Source: Chloroflexota bacterium (GTDB lineage Bacteria > Chloroflexota > UBA6077 > FW602-bin22 > JACPRP01). From it: a DNA stretch of 32,733 nt. The position numbers and the translations under genes were made by a program. Under the pieces are notes generated by a model. It searched no databases and was not told the DNA's origin. It worked only from the letters and a program-made list of their open reading frames with translations. Position 1 is the first letter of the stretch; each line of letters starts with the position of its first letter. Location of the stretch: assembly GCA_016189905.1 (NCBI GenBank), contig JACPRP010000113.1:1-32733 (forward strand), written 5' to 3'. Shown in pieces: positions 23,207 through 31,438 of the stretch.

Positions 23207-23812
23207 GTGGAAGTATTGAGGCTTCCGATAGCACTTGGACACGGGGACACCACCGACGAAGACGCACGCCTGGTGGCGGCTGCGCAGCATCGGCAGACGG
23301 AGTTTGCCGCTCTGTACGACAAGTACTTTCTTCGGGTGTACCGCTACGTTGCGCGGCGGGTTGGCACCCAGCAGGATGCGGAGGACGTGGCGGCGCAAGT
23401 TTTCATTGAGGCCTTGGATGGCCTGAGCGAGTATAAGCACCGAAACTCGTTCGCCGCGTGGCTGTTCACTATCGCCAGGAACAAGATAGCGGATCACTAT
23501 CGCCGGCGCAAGGCAGAGGTTCCCCTGGACAGCACAGGTGAGCCGGAACTGGAATCGTCCAGCCCTCTGCCGGAGCATCTGGTTATCCGCAACGAGCGAC
23601 TCCGTTTTCTGGCGTCAGCGCTGCGGAAGCTCTCGGTGGATAAGCAGGAGGTCCTGACGCTGCGCTTCTTTGCCGAACTGAAGTACTCCGAGATCGCCCA
23701 CGTAGTGGGCAAGAGCGAGGCTGCCGTCAAGATGATGGTCTACCGTGCGCTGGATGACTTGCGAGACAGGTTGCTCGCCGGAGAGGAGGAAAGAGATGCA
23801 CCAGAGAGATGA
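23207..23812 (+). CDS. ECF-type RNA polymerase sigma factor
   Basis: A 201-residue group IV sigma factor. Region 2 contains EFAALYDKYFLRVYRYVARR and the DAEDVAAQVFIEALDGL helix (residues about 30-75), followed by the WLFTIARNKIADHYRRR stretch; region 4 reads LPEHLVIRNERLRFLASALR, then LSVDKQEVLTLRFFAELKYS and EIAHVVGKSEAAVKMMVYRA. GTG 23207 is the first start, but TTG 23216 has a better placed ribosome site (GAGG at 23204-23207). The gene overlaps the next one by 17 bases, in which a membrane protein with anti-sigma character is encoded. It opens a plus-strand operon that continues into an export system, which is its likely target. Confidence 0.92.
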   Translation: MEVLRLPIALGHGDTTDEDARLVAAAQHRQTEFAALYDKYFLRVYRYVARRVGTQQDAEDVAAQVFIEALDGLSEYKHRNSFAAWLFTIARNKIADHYRRRKAEVPLDSTGEPELESSSPLPEHLVIRNERLRFLASALRKLSVDKQEVLTLRFFAELKYSEIAHVVGKSEAAVKMMVYRALDDLRDRLLAGEEERDAPER

Positions 23813-24590
23813 GCACGTGCTGGACGCCGAATTGGAATCGATCGGCGAGGATATGCGCGCGCTTGCCGGTCTCATTCCCTATCGGGAGTCGTTTCGATCA
23901 CAATTGCGGGACCGTCTCGTCTCTCTAGCGGCGTCGACCGATGGGAATGGTAGGAGCACAAGGGAAGGGGAGGGGATCTTCGCAGCTTCATTATTCCTGC
24001 GCTACCTTCGCTCTACTGTATCGTTGCGACGCGGTCTCGCGCTTGCCGCGCTTGGAACAGTGCTTCTCGTCTTGGGCACCCTGGCATTCGTACCTACGGT
24101 GCGAGCCCAGGTGGGGGAGATGCTGAACGTCTGGCTCCGCCTGGAGCTCGGAGCGGTCAAGGTCGAAGTCGGAGGCACACCGCCGGGATTCACACCCCTG
24201 AGGCCGGCCTATCTACCTGAAGCGTTTTCGAACTTCGGTGGGGTAACCGTTGCGCAGGAAGGCGTGCGTTTGTTCTTCGGCAATCCTGATGGCGAGTGGT
24301 TGATCGTGGACCAGGGCCGGGCCTCAGCGGATCGGCCGCTTCCTGATGGCAAGCGAGTGGTGGTGAATGGGCAGGAAGGTACGCTGCTTGCGAACCAGAC
24401 CGGCACGGCTGAAGTGCCGCCCCCCTCGGACTCGTCTGCTGTGCGACCCTCAGGATGGCGAGCGATGCGCTATGAGAATGCCACGCGGGTCATCTGGCAC
24501 TTCCGGGAGACTCGCGTTGAGATCCTCTCCAACCTGCCGGAGCAAGAGATACTGAAGGTTGCCCGATCCATGAACCAGGCGAGCGAATAG
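23796..24590 (+). CDS. Probable membrane-anchored anti-sigma factor
   Basis: A 264-residue protein with a cytoplasmic N-terminal part of about 78 residues, one membrane helix (about 79-100, LALAALGTVLLVLGTLAFVP) and an extracytoplasmic domain whose C-terminal part (about 130-262) resembles the DUF4367 domain found on anti-sigma and related envelope proteins. ATG 23796 is chosen because a GAGGAGGAAAGAG ribosome site precedes it; the frame is open 17 codons further but in the sigma gene. The overlap with the sigma factor gene is the usual arrangement for a sigma/anti-sigma pair. No zinc-binding HxxxCxxC motif is visible, so it would not be a ZAS-type anti-sigma. Confidence 0.72.
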   Translation: MHQRDEHVLDAELESIGEDMRALAGLIPYRESFRSQLRDRLVSLAASTDGNGRSTREGEGIFAASLFLRYLRSTVSLRRGLALAALGTVLLVLGTLAFVPTVRAQVGEMLNVWLRLELGAVKVEVGGTPPGFTPLRPAYLPEAFSNFGGVTVAQEGVRLFFGNPDGEWLIVDQGRASADRPLPDGKRVVVNGQEGTLLANQTGTAEVPPPSDSSAVRPSGWRAMRYENATRVIWHFRETRVEILSNLPEQEILKVARSMNQASE

Positions 24591-24592
24591 CC

Positions 24593-26122
24593 GTGAAACG
24601 AGCAGCTATACTCACCGGCGCTGTGGCTCTGACTATACTTGTTGCTGCCGGCTGGCTAGGATACCAGCGGGCCATCGGCTCTGCCGGCGCGGCAAGGCAA
24701 TCTACACCGCAACCGGAGGCAAAGACAGTTGCCGTTGCTAAGGGAACTGTCCGGCAGGTCCTGACAGTGCCTGGTGAAGCGGCAGCCCCTCGCCAGCGCA
24801 AGCTCAGCTTTCCTGTCAGCGGACGGCTTGCTGAGGTAGGCGTAAGCCCTGGCGACGACGTGACCGATGGCCAGTTCCTGGCTCGAATATCCACTTCTAC
24901 ACTTGAGAAAGCAGTTTCGCGAGCCGAGGCCGAACTCGATCAAAAGCGAATGGCCCTCAGTCGGGTGGAATCCGGTCCAAGGCATGCCGACATTGCTGTC
25001 GCCGAGATTGATTTGCAGATGGCCGTGGCGAAGCTAGATCAGTCGAAGGCTGGCCCACCAGCGTCAGACCTGGCGGCGGCTGAGGGAGCGGTCGCAGATG
25101 CTTCTGCTGAGCTGGAAAACGCGAAGCTCAATCTGGCTGTGGTGCAGAAAAGCGAGGTTGCTGCGAAGAACGTGCGGGAACGACAAGACGAGCACCAGTG
25201 GTACGAAGCCAACTACGGTACCCAGCTCAAGAGACATGAGCGTGGAGAGATCGGCAAGGATGAGCTGAACAAACACTGGAGTAACCTGATGACGGCCAAG
25301 GAGAAGCTTGATGGGGCCCGTGCTCAGGCCGCTTTGGCTCTTAGCGAGGCGCAGAGTCGAGTGGCTCGCGCCGAGGAAAACGTGCGGAAAGCGCAGGCTC
25401 GGCTTGCGGAGATCAAGGCGGGGCCACCGCCCGAGAACATCAGGATGGCCGAGCTAGAAGCGCAGAAGGCGCGTGCCCGGCTCGCACAACTCAGCGCGGG
25501 GCCAGATCCTGTCGATCTCGAGCAGGCGGCGGTCGCAGTTCGGCTGGCTGAGACAGCGTTGGAGAGGGCTCAATCCGACCTGGCAGCAGCAACTTTGCTT
25601 GCCCCTTTCACTGGAAAAGTGGTTGGCATTGGGGCGCAGCCTGGCGATGAGGTATCCGCTGGCACCTCCATCATTGAGTTGGCCGACTTGAGCTACGTCG
25701 AGGTACTGGCGACAGTGGGGCAGGAGGACATAGGCTTGGTAAAGTTGGGCCAATCTGCAGTTCTCACCTTCGATGCAACGCCAGACGAAAGCTTCTCAGG
25801 TCAGGTATCTCGGATAGTGCCGAAGAAGTCCGAAGGGCCGGGAGTGGTCACCTATGAGATAGTGATCTCGCTGGAGCGGGTGCCACTCAGGCTGCTGCCG
25901 GGTATGACCGGTGACGCAGAAATCACGGTGGCCGAGCGGAGGGATGTTCTGACTCTGCCTCGTCGAGCTCTTCGTGCTCGGCCAAATGCAACTGTACCAG
26001 TGAAAATCTTGGAAGGGGAGATCGTCGCTTCCCGCGACGTGAAGATCGGGCTGGTGGGCGACCTCGATCTGGAAGTCCTCTCCGGGCTGCACGAGGGCGA
26101 TCGGGTGATCGTGGAGCCATGA
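24593..26122 (+). CDS. HlyD/MacA-type periplasmic adaptor (membrane fusion) protein
   Basis: A 509-residue membrane fusion protein. An N-terminal hydrophobic anchor (about 5-22) is followed by a beta-barrel/lipoyl half (VLTVPGEAAAPRQRKLSFPV, then VSPGDDVTDGQFLARIST), a very long alpha-helical hairpin (about 105-330, rich in Ala, Glu, Arg and repeating AELEAQKARARLAQL-type heptads), the second lipoyl half (TLLAPFTGKVVGIGAQPGDE) and a C-terminal barrel with ALRARPNATVPVKIL. It starts with GTG 24593 two bases after the anti-sigma stop and overlaps the ATPase start (ATGA). The hairpin is longer than that of MacA, and contains two GPP-centred repeats (VESGPRHADIAVAEID and IKAGPPPENIRMAELE). Confidence 0.9.
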   Translation: MKRAAILTGAVALTILVAAGWLGYQRAIGSAGAARQSTPQPEAKTVAVAKGTVRQVLTVPGEAAAPRQRKLSFPVSGRLAEVGVSPGDDVTDGQFLARISTSTLEKAVSRAEAELDQKRMALSRVESGPRHADIAVAEIDLQMAVAKLDQSKAGPPASDLAAAEGAVADASAELENAKLNLAVVQKSEVAAKNVRERQDEHQWYEANYGTQLKRHERGEIGKDELNKHWSNLMTAKEKLDGARAQAALALSEAQSRVARAEENVRKAQARLAEIKAGPPPENIRMAELEAQKARARLAQLSAGPDPVDLEQAAVAVRLAETALERAQSDLAAATLLAPFTGKVVGIGAQPGDEVSAGTSIIELADLSYVEVLATVGQEDIGLVKLGQSAVLTFDATPDESFSGQVSRIVPKKSEGPGVVTYEIVISLERVPLRLLPGMTGDAEITVAERRDVLTLPRRALRARPNATVPVKILEGEIVASRDVKIGLVGDLDLEVLSGLHEGDRVIVEP

Positions 26123-26799
26123 GCGGAGAAATCGTCGAAGCCCAGGGGTTGAGTAAGCTTTACAGGAAGGGGCGGCTCGACGTGCCGGCATTGCGTTTGG
26201 CGACCCTCAGCGTACAGCGTGGGGAGTTCGTGACCATTATGGGACCCTCAGGATCTGGCAAATCCACACTCCTCTATATGCTGGGTTGCCTGGTGCAGCC
26301 GACTGGCGGTGTCTACCGACTGGAGGGCCGCGACGTGACGCGGCTGCGGGGTGATGAGGTAGCTCAGGTGCGATGCTCTCGCATTGGATTCGTCTTCCAG
26401 TCCTTCCATCTGCTGCCCGGCCTCAGCGCACAGCGCAACGTCGAGTTGCCCTCGCTCTACAAGGGACGGACACGATTCGAGCGGCGGGAGCGCGCTCGCA
26501 AGCTGCTGGAGCGCGTGGGCCTTGGGGGGCGGCTGGGCCATCGGCCGGGAGAATTATCCGGTGGCGAGGCCCAGCGAGTGGCCATCGCCCGGGCCCTGAT
26601 GAACGATCCGGTATTGATCCTGGCAGACGAGCCGACCGGCAATCTAGACAGCGTCACGGGACGCGAAATCGTAGCCCTTCTGAGGCAACTCAGCGAGGAG
26701 GAACGCGCCGTTGTGATGGTCACGCACGACGCCGAAATTGCGGGCCACTGGACAGACCGCGTGCTTCACATGCGGGACGGCGTGCTGATGGAGGGCTAA
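26119..26799 (+). CDS. ABC transporter ATP-binding protein (MacB/LolD type)
   Basis: A 226-residue ATPase. Walker [10 protein letters not shown] is at 42-50, Q-loop Gln at 94, signature LSGGEAQ at 146-152, Walker B LILADEP at 166-172 followed by TGNLDS, and switch His at 203. The GNLDS D-loop and the short length are typical of the LolD/MacB/FtsE group, which drives mechanotransmission rather than classical translocation. It is coupled to the adaptor gene by a four-base overlap and to the permease gene by a one-base gap, giving a complete adaptor-ATPase-permease set. Confidence 0.93.
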   Translation: MSGEIVEAQGLSKLYRKGRLDVPALRLATLSVQRGEFVTIMGPSGSGKSTLLYMLGCLVQPTGGVYRLEGRDVTRLRGDEVAQVRCSRIGFVFQSFHLLPGLSAQRNVELPSLYKGRTRFERRERARKLLERVGLGGRLGHRPGELSGGEAQRVAIARALMNDPVLILADEPTGNLDSVTGREIVALLRQLSEEERAVVMVTHDAEIAGHWTDRVLHMRDGVLMEG

Positions 26800-26800
26800 T

Positions 26801-28018
26801 GTGGGTTTCTTCGATGCCCTGCAGACCGCGATGGAGAGCCTGGCCCGCAACAAACTCCGTTCCTTCCTGACCACGTTGGGCGTCATTATCGGGGTGGCGT
26901 CGGTCATCGTTATGGTGGCGCTTGGGCACGGGGCGGAAGAGGCGGTCAGAAGCCAGTTCCGTGGCCTGGGCTCGAACGAGCTGACGGTTGTCCAGCCAAT
27001 ACGAGTCGGGGTTGAGGGCTCGGTTAGACCTGCTCGGCCTATCACCTTCGAGGAGGCACGGGGGCTCAAGGACTTGCCTTCCATTGCCTCGGTCAAGGTA
27101 AGCCTGGCCGGAGGGGGAAAGGTCGTGCGCGGGCGTGAGAGCCTGGACAGTGTGAGCATCCTCGGCGTTCCGGCCGACTGGAACATCGACCAGGACCCAA
27201 ACTACGTCGCCGTGGGTGAGTTCTTTGGCGAATACGACGTTGAGGATAGAGCCAGGGTGGCCGTCGTCGGCAAGACCGTGGCCGAGCACCTTTTGCCCGG
27301 CGAGAACCCGGTCGGGCAGGAGATACGGATCAATCGGTTGCGCTTTCTCGTGATCGGGGTCATCAGGGAACTGGGTAGACCTGATCCCAGGGTCGATCCC
27401 AATAACCAGGTGTTGATACCCATCACCACTGCCACGGCTGACCTGTTCGGCAAGGATCGCTCGGTAAGCGTCCGAGTGCAGGTGCGGAACGAGAGGGAGA
27501 TCGATGCCGTAACCGAGGCTATCGAGAGCTACTTCCGCGAGGCCCACGACATTCCTCCGGACCGGCAAGTGGACGTGGAAGTTTTCGGCGCGCGCGAGGT
27601 AACCAGAGCTCAGCAGGAGGCCGCGGCGACCTTTGCCCTTCTGCTGGTGGGTATGGCCGTGGTGTCGCTGATAGTCGGCGGCATAGGCATTATGAACGTG
27701 ATGCTCGTCTCCGTGACAGAGCGAACGCGGGAGGTTGGAGTGCGGGTGGCGGTGGGAGCGCGCCAGCGAGATATCGTGGTGCAGTTCCTGATCGAGGCTG
27801 TCTCCCTGAGCCTGAGCGGAGGGCTGTTGGGAGTGGCGGCAGGCATCTTGAGCATCCCAAGCTTGACTAGCTACAAACCCGGCCTCGCGGCCGTTCTGAC
27901 CTGGCAGAGTATCCCACAGGCATCTATCGTGGCGCTCCTGGTGGGTATCGTGTTCGGGCTCTACCCGGCGGTCCGTGCCTCACGCCTGGACCCCGTCGAT
28001 GCCTTGAGATACGAATGA
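26801..28018 (+). CDS. FtsX/MacB-type ABC transporter permease
   Basis: A 405-residue permease with the MacB layout: an N-terminal membrane helix (RSFLTTLGVIIGVASVIVMV, about 20-42), a periplasmic MacB-PCD domain of about 230 residues, and three helices in the C-terminal FtsX domain (around 275, 325 and 365), with GGIGIMNVMLVSVTERTREV as the family signature and an ending in RASRLDPVDALRYE. It starts at GTG 26801, one base after the ATPase stop. With the adaptor and ATPase it makes a MacAB-like machine that would export a peptide, lipid or drug from the membrane or periplasm. The substrate is unknown. Confidence 0.93.
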   Translation: MGFFDALQTAMESLARNKLRSFLTTLGVIIGVASVIVMVALGHGAEEAVRSQFRGLGSNELTVVQPIRVGVEGSVRPARPITFEEARGLKDLPSIASVKVSLAGGGKVVRGRESLDSVSILGVPADWNIDQDPNYVAVGEFFGEYDVEDRARVAVVGKTVAEHLLPGENPVGQEIRINRLRFLVIGVIRELGRPDPRVDPNNQVLIPITTATADLFGKDRSVSVRVQVRNEREIDAVTEAIESYFREAHDIPPDRQVDVEVFGAREVTRAQQEAAATFALLLVGMAVVSLIVGGIGIMNVMLVSVTERTREVGVRVAVGARQRDIVVQFLIEAVSLSLSGGLLGVAAGILSIPSLTSYKPGLAAVLTWQSIPQASIVALLVGIVFGLYPAVRASRLDPVDALRYE

Positions 28019-28081
28019 GTGGGTTGGAACCGTCATCGGGCCGCGTGGGAGATACACAATTTCGTAAGGAGGATGTTGGTA

Positions 28082-28648
28082 ATGCCAATCGATGAAGAGA
28101 GCACGTTGACAAACTTTAGCGCCAAGCAGCCGATGGCACAGCGGCGAACACGATTGGTGCGCTGGGGGAGCGTAGTGCTTGTGGTCTTTCTGCTGCTGGT
28201 AGGGGCCGCCTTCGTTGGCGGGCATCTGTTAGCCGAACGAAACGTCGTCGGTTCAGCTCAAGGCGTTCGATTGGAAGTCCCGGCTGAGTTGCCCAAAGAG
28301 CCGCCCGCGGCTATGGGGTCAGTCCAGAAGGTGGAAGGGAAAACCATCGTTATCGAGGAGCCAAAGGGAGGGGGTGGGGTCGTTTACAGCGACAGCGCGG
28401 GTGTGACAAAGAAGCAGGGTGAGTTCGGCCAGACCGAGGTGGTCGTCACGCAAGACACGAGGATCTACAGGAGCATTCCGATCAAGCCTGATGAGGTGCA
28501 GAAGGGTGGACAACGCCAGCTTGAGCTGGAAGCAGTGAGCCTGGCCGATGTGCGCACCAACAGCACCATCAGCGTATGGGGGAGCAGGAGCGGGGATCGG
28601 GTAGTGGCCGAGGTGATCCACATTCTTGGACTGCTGGCAGGGCCTTGA
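28082..28648 (+). CDS. Single-pass membrane protein with C-terminal beta domain (DUF5666-like)
   Basis: A 188-residue protein. Residues about 25-53 form a membrane helix (VRWGSVVLVVFLLLVGAAFV) after a short basic stretch. The outside part has a PAELPKEPPAAMG linker and a beta-rich domain with GSVQKVEGKTIVIEEPKGGG, VVVTQDTRIYRSIPIKP and a GDRVVAEVIHIL end, which resembles DUF5666-type OB-like domains. ATG 28082 is selected because AAGGAGG lies nine bases upstream; the frame is open to 28019. It follows the permease gene by 63 bases and is probably the last gene of the sigma-factor operon, perhaps an accessory envelope component. Confidence 0.65.
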   Translation: MPIDEESTLTNFSAKQPMAQRRTRLVRWGSVVLVVFLLLVGAAFVGGHLLAERNVVGSAQGVRLEVPAELPKEPPAAMGSVQKVEGKTIVIEEPKGGGGVVYSDSAGVTKKQGEFGQTEVVVTQDTRIYRSIPIKPDEVQKGGQRQLELEAVSLADVRTNSTISVWGSRSGDRVVAEVIHILGLLAGP

Positions 28649-28706
28649 GGAAACAGACCTGACGTGTTGCAGGAGAACAGCAACGTAAGCAGATAGCCAA
28701 GTGCGA

Positions 28707-28734
28707 CCAGATGTGCTTACCCAGATGTGCTTAC
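28707..28734. repeat. Perfect 14-bp tandem repeat in the 28649-28945 gap
   Basis: CCAGATGTGCTTAC occurs twice without a spacer (28707-28720 and 28721-28734). The 297-base gap between the convergent sigma-operon and the methyltransferase operon otherwise shows no gene, clear terminator or other element that I can support. Confidence 0.8.
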
Positions 28735-28945
28735 CAAAGAGTGATCGCGCTACGGCCTTCAGCAGAGCATGTGGGGTGCCTGCCCGAATTCTTGTCGGTG
28801 ATAGTGTACGAACGTATCAGGGCCTGCCGAACCATCCAAGTTGTTACCAATTGTACTCCAGCTTTTCGGACGTCCGCCCTAGCCAGCTTGCACGACCAAC
28901 AATAGTGAGAGTTTGAGACCGGGCGGCCAGCCGCTGGCTAACACC

Positions 28946-29746
28946 TTATGCAGAGGGCTTTTGCCCTCGTAGCAGGAAATACCCGAGTGTTCCGTCGGCC
29001 CACACAGGCGTCAGCTTGTGCCACGATCCGAAAACGTGAGCCAGGCCCATAATCCCGTATCTGCCTATCACCCCCGGGACAATAGTGAACACCTTTTCCC
29101 TAAAACTAAAGACGTCATTCAAATCCCTGACCGTTCTGTCCGCTCTTATCTTGAGAGCGTTTTCGTGCGCAGACCAGTCCTCTATCCAAATGCTGGTCAG
29201 CCCGGCGCACTCCATCATTGCCTTCCATTCCTCAAGGGCATAGGGAACCGTTCCGAGTCGCTTTGCGATATCCGCTTTTTCCTCGGGCGCTATCACTTTC
29301 AGCCAGGTCGATTCGTGAATGACCACGTAGCCCCCCGGTTTCGTCACCCTGGCCATCTCATTCAGGCATTTCTGAGGATCTGCGGTAAGTCCGACGGCGC
29401 ACTCATTTACCATCACGTCGAACGAGCGGTCTTCAAAGGGAAGGGCGAGCGAATCAGCCACCCTGAACTCAGTCAAACCATCTACGCTTTCTCGTTCGGC
29501 TCTAGCTACCGAGGACTTGATCATTTCGGGGTTCAGGTCTATCCCGACCACTCTCGCCCCAAAGTTCTTCGCATAGTACGACGGCAGAATCCCTCGCCCA
29601 CAAGCCACGTCGAGCACCGTCTTGCCCTTCATCTCCACGATCTCACCTATCCTTTGAGTGATGTCGAAGCCCCCAGGATGTAGAAGCTCAATTCCAGAAA
29701 GCTCCAGCACATCCTCCAAGGTCGGTTTTCCCGTCTTTGTTCCCAC
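28946..29746 (-). CDS. Class I SAM-dependent methyltransferase (last gene of the ArsA operon)
   Basis: A 266-residue methyltransferase. An N-terminal segment containing LHPGGFDITQRIGEI precedes motif I TVLDVACGRGILPSYYA, motif II ARVVGIDLNPEMIKSSVARA, post-I DGLTEFRVADSLALPFED, and KPGGYVVIHESTWLKV. The C-terminal 70 residues form an extra domain that is basic and aromatic (IWIEDWSAHENALKIRAD, then FGSWHKLTP). The start is GTG 29746 behind GGAGG nine bases away. Cysteines are at the motif I ACGRG, ECAVG, KCLNE and MECAG; they do not follow the spacing I would expect of ArsM, so arsenite methylation is not asserted. A 92-base gap separates it from the previous gene. Confidence 0.82.
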   Translation of the reverse strand: MGTKTGKPTLEDVLELSGIELLHPGGFDITQRIGEIVEMKGKTVLDVACGRGILPSYYAKNFGARVVGIDLNPEMIKSSVARAERESVDGLTEFRVADSLALPFEDRSFDVMVNECAVGLTADPQKCLNEMARVTKPGGYVVIHESTWLKVIAPEEKADIAKRLGTVPYALEEWKAMMECAGLTSIWIEDWSAHENALKIRADRTVRDLNDVFSFREKVFTIVPGVIGRYGIMGLAHVFGSWHKLTPVWADGTLGYFLLRGQKPSA

Positions 29747-29838
29747 CTATCTCTACCTCCAAAAGAAACCATTCATTCAACGCGATGGTGCAAGGTTGCT
29801 GCAGGTCACCGCAGCTTGTCGTAGATCACTCCAGTGAG

Positions 29839-30516
29839 CTAAGTCGAGGTCTCCAGTTTGTTGGCAAACACGATCTCAGCCGAGAGACCCCAGAGCGATA
29901 CCCTGGTCACATCGGCGATCTTGAACCCCGCGTTTTCTACAGCTTCTCTCACATAGATCGGACGACAGTCGATGTAATTGGGGAACATTCGGTGCGCCCA
30001 CTCGTAGGCCATGGCCAGCATTGTCGGACTCTTCCCCTTGGACATAGCCACGATGCAGATGCGTCCGCCAGCTTTCAGAGCCCGACGGCATTGGCGCAAG
30101 ACAAGTGGGATCTCCGGCGTGTCAAACAGCTCCAGGACGAAGCTCATGAATATCGCGTCGAAAGACCCGTCGGGGTACGGCAGATTCACGGCATCCCCAA
30201 GCTGCAGCTCCACCCTTTTCGATAACCCGGCCTTCTCCAGCTTTCCCACGGTGACGCCGAGCATACCCGCGGACATATCGAGACCGTACACTTTGCCAGA
30301 ATCCCCAACCGATCGCGCTAAGGGCAATAGGCAGTTGCCGGTCCCGAATCCAATTTCGAGCACTTTCTCCCCTTCGTGGGCGTCGAGCTTCGCCAGCCCC
30401 AGGTCACGTGGTCGTTTTTCCATACGCCCAACCACAATGTCATACCATCTGCTCAGCTTGTCATAGCTTGCTCTAGCTTTCTCTTTGGGCCGCGCGACTC
30501 GGCTGATCTCTTCCAT
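29839..30516 (-). CDS. UbiE/MenG-like class I SAM-dependent methyltransferase
   Basis: A 225-residue protein with the N-terminal YDKLSRWYDIVVGRMEK helix typical of UbiE/COQ5-like enzymes and ArsM-like relatives, motif I VLEIGFGTGNCLLPLA, motif II GKVYGLDMSAGMLGVTVGKL, LQLGDAVNLPYPDGSFDAIF and LKAGGRICIVAMSKGKS. A further C-terminal segment contains MFPNYIDCRPIYVREAVENA. It begins at ATG 30516, directly after the ArsA-like stop (30518-30520), so the pair is tightly linked. The acceptor may be a quinone-like lipid or a small molecule handled by the ATPase locus. Confidence 0.83.
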   Translation of the reverse strand: MEEISRVARPKEKARASYDKLSRWYDIVVGRMEKRPRDLGLAKLDAHEGEKVLEIGFGTGNCLLPLARSVGDSGKVYGLDMSAGMLGVTVGKLEKAGLSKRVELQLGDAVNLPYPDGSFDAIFMSFVLELFDTPEIPLVLRQCRRALKAGGRICIVAMSKGKSPTMLAMAYEWAHRMFPNYIDCRPIYVREAVENAGFKIADVTRVSLWGLSAEIVFANKLETST

Positions 30517-30517
30517 C

Positions 30518-31438
30518 TTATTCCCCGTAGAGCAGCTCGCTCACCTGGCGCAAGGAGGTGGCGTCGGAAACGTCGTGGTCGAGGAGTGGCAATCGTGCTC
30601 TGACCAAAGGGGCGAAGCGGGTGTCTATCTCGTTCACGTATCGTGCCTGCAGGTTCGCTCTAGCCGCCAGGAAACGATTGCCCTCGATGACCTCGGGTAG
30701 TATGCATTGGTTGACTACCAGCGCCTGCACCGGGATACCGAGCCGATCCAACCCGGAAATGGCGCTCTGGGTTTCCTCGATGGGCAGACGCTCGGGTAAC
30801 AGAACGAGGGCGAAGGTAGTGGACGAGCGATCCTTGAGGACGTTCAGTGCATTGTCGTAGCGCTGCTTGTCTCGCTCCAGCTCTTGGAACGAACTGCCAT
30901 CCATGTTCATCAGGCTGGCCAGCTTCTCACCTTCCTGGATCTGCTTCTGCAAGAACCCCGCCCAGTCGAAGGGCATCGCCAGTTCCCTCAGACTCTTGCC
31001 CGTGGGCGCTGTGTCGAAGACGATCACGTCGCCGTCGGGCTCTTCGAGAAAGCTCACGAACTGATCAAAGGTAGCCATCTCTTCGGCGCAGGGCGTGCTG
31101 ATGACATCGCCGCCGAAGGCGCCGGTCATCTGGCCGATCACGCTGTTGAGGCGCTGCTGGAACACGCCCCTGGCGTCATTGGGGTTGATGTTGAGTCCGC
31201 AGAGGTTGGGCACGTGGCGGATGGGCACGCGCGTAATGCCCCCGATCTGCTGGCCGAACATGGCCGAAAGGCTAACGGTTGGATCGGTGGAGACGACAGT
31301 GGTTTTGTAGCCGTGGTCGGCGAACCAGACCGCGGTCGCGGTGGCGAGGGTCGTCTTGCCCACGCCGCCTTTGCCCCCGAAGAACAGGTACTTCGTCGCC
31401 CCGTTGGGTGATGTTAGACGCTTGAGTTCCTCATTCAT
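30518..31438 (-). CDS. arsA: ArsA/Get3-family ATPase (single ATPase domain)
   Basis: A 306-residue soluble ATPase of the ArsA/GET3 (SIMIBI) family. The deviant Walker A GGKGGVGKTT is at 21-30, the switch I region reads STDPTVSLS (50-58), and switch II reads DTAPTGKSLREL (142-153). In ArsA and Get3 the last segment normally reads DTAPTGHTxR; the histidine, which contributes to metalloid binding in E. coli ArsA, is lysine 148 here. Cysteines are at 80, 117 and 245, with no CxxC pair like that of Get3. Length corresponds to one ATPase half, so it would act as a homodimer. Overlap with the CC-motif gene (8 bases) and adjacency to a methyltransferase make it part of a MarR-governed operon. An arsenite efflux role is possible but not shown; no arsB lies nearby. 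Confidence 0.85.
   Translation of the reverse strand: MNEELKRLTSPNGATKYLFFGGKGGVGKTTLATATAVWFADHGYKTTVVSTDPTVSLSAMFGQQIGGITRVPIRHVPNLCGLNINPNDARGVFQQRLNSVIGQMTGAFGGDVISTPCAEEMATFDQFVSFLEEPDGDVIVFDTAPTGKSLRELAMPFDWAGFLQKQIQEGEKLASLMNMDGSSFQELERDKQRYDNALNVLKDRSSTTFALVLLPERLPIEETQSAISGLDRLGIPVQALVVNQCILPEVIEGNRFLAARANLQARYVNEIDTRFAPLVRARLPLLDHDVSDATSLRQVSELLYGE

Noticed and set aside
26720-27568. Long minus-strand frame of 282 codons opposite the permease gene
   Set aside because: Antisense shadow of the FtsX/MacB permease, whose motifs are unambiguous.
28946-30516. ArsM (arsenite methyltransferase) identity for either methyltransferase
   Set aside because: Both have ordinary class I SAM motifs, but the cysteine pattern expected of ArsM cannot be recognised, so only the general family is claimed.
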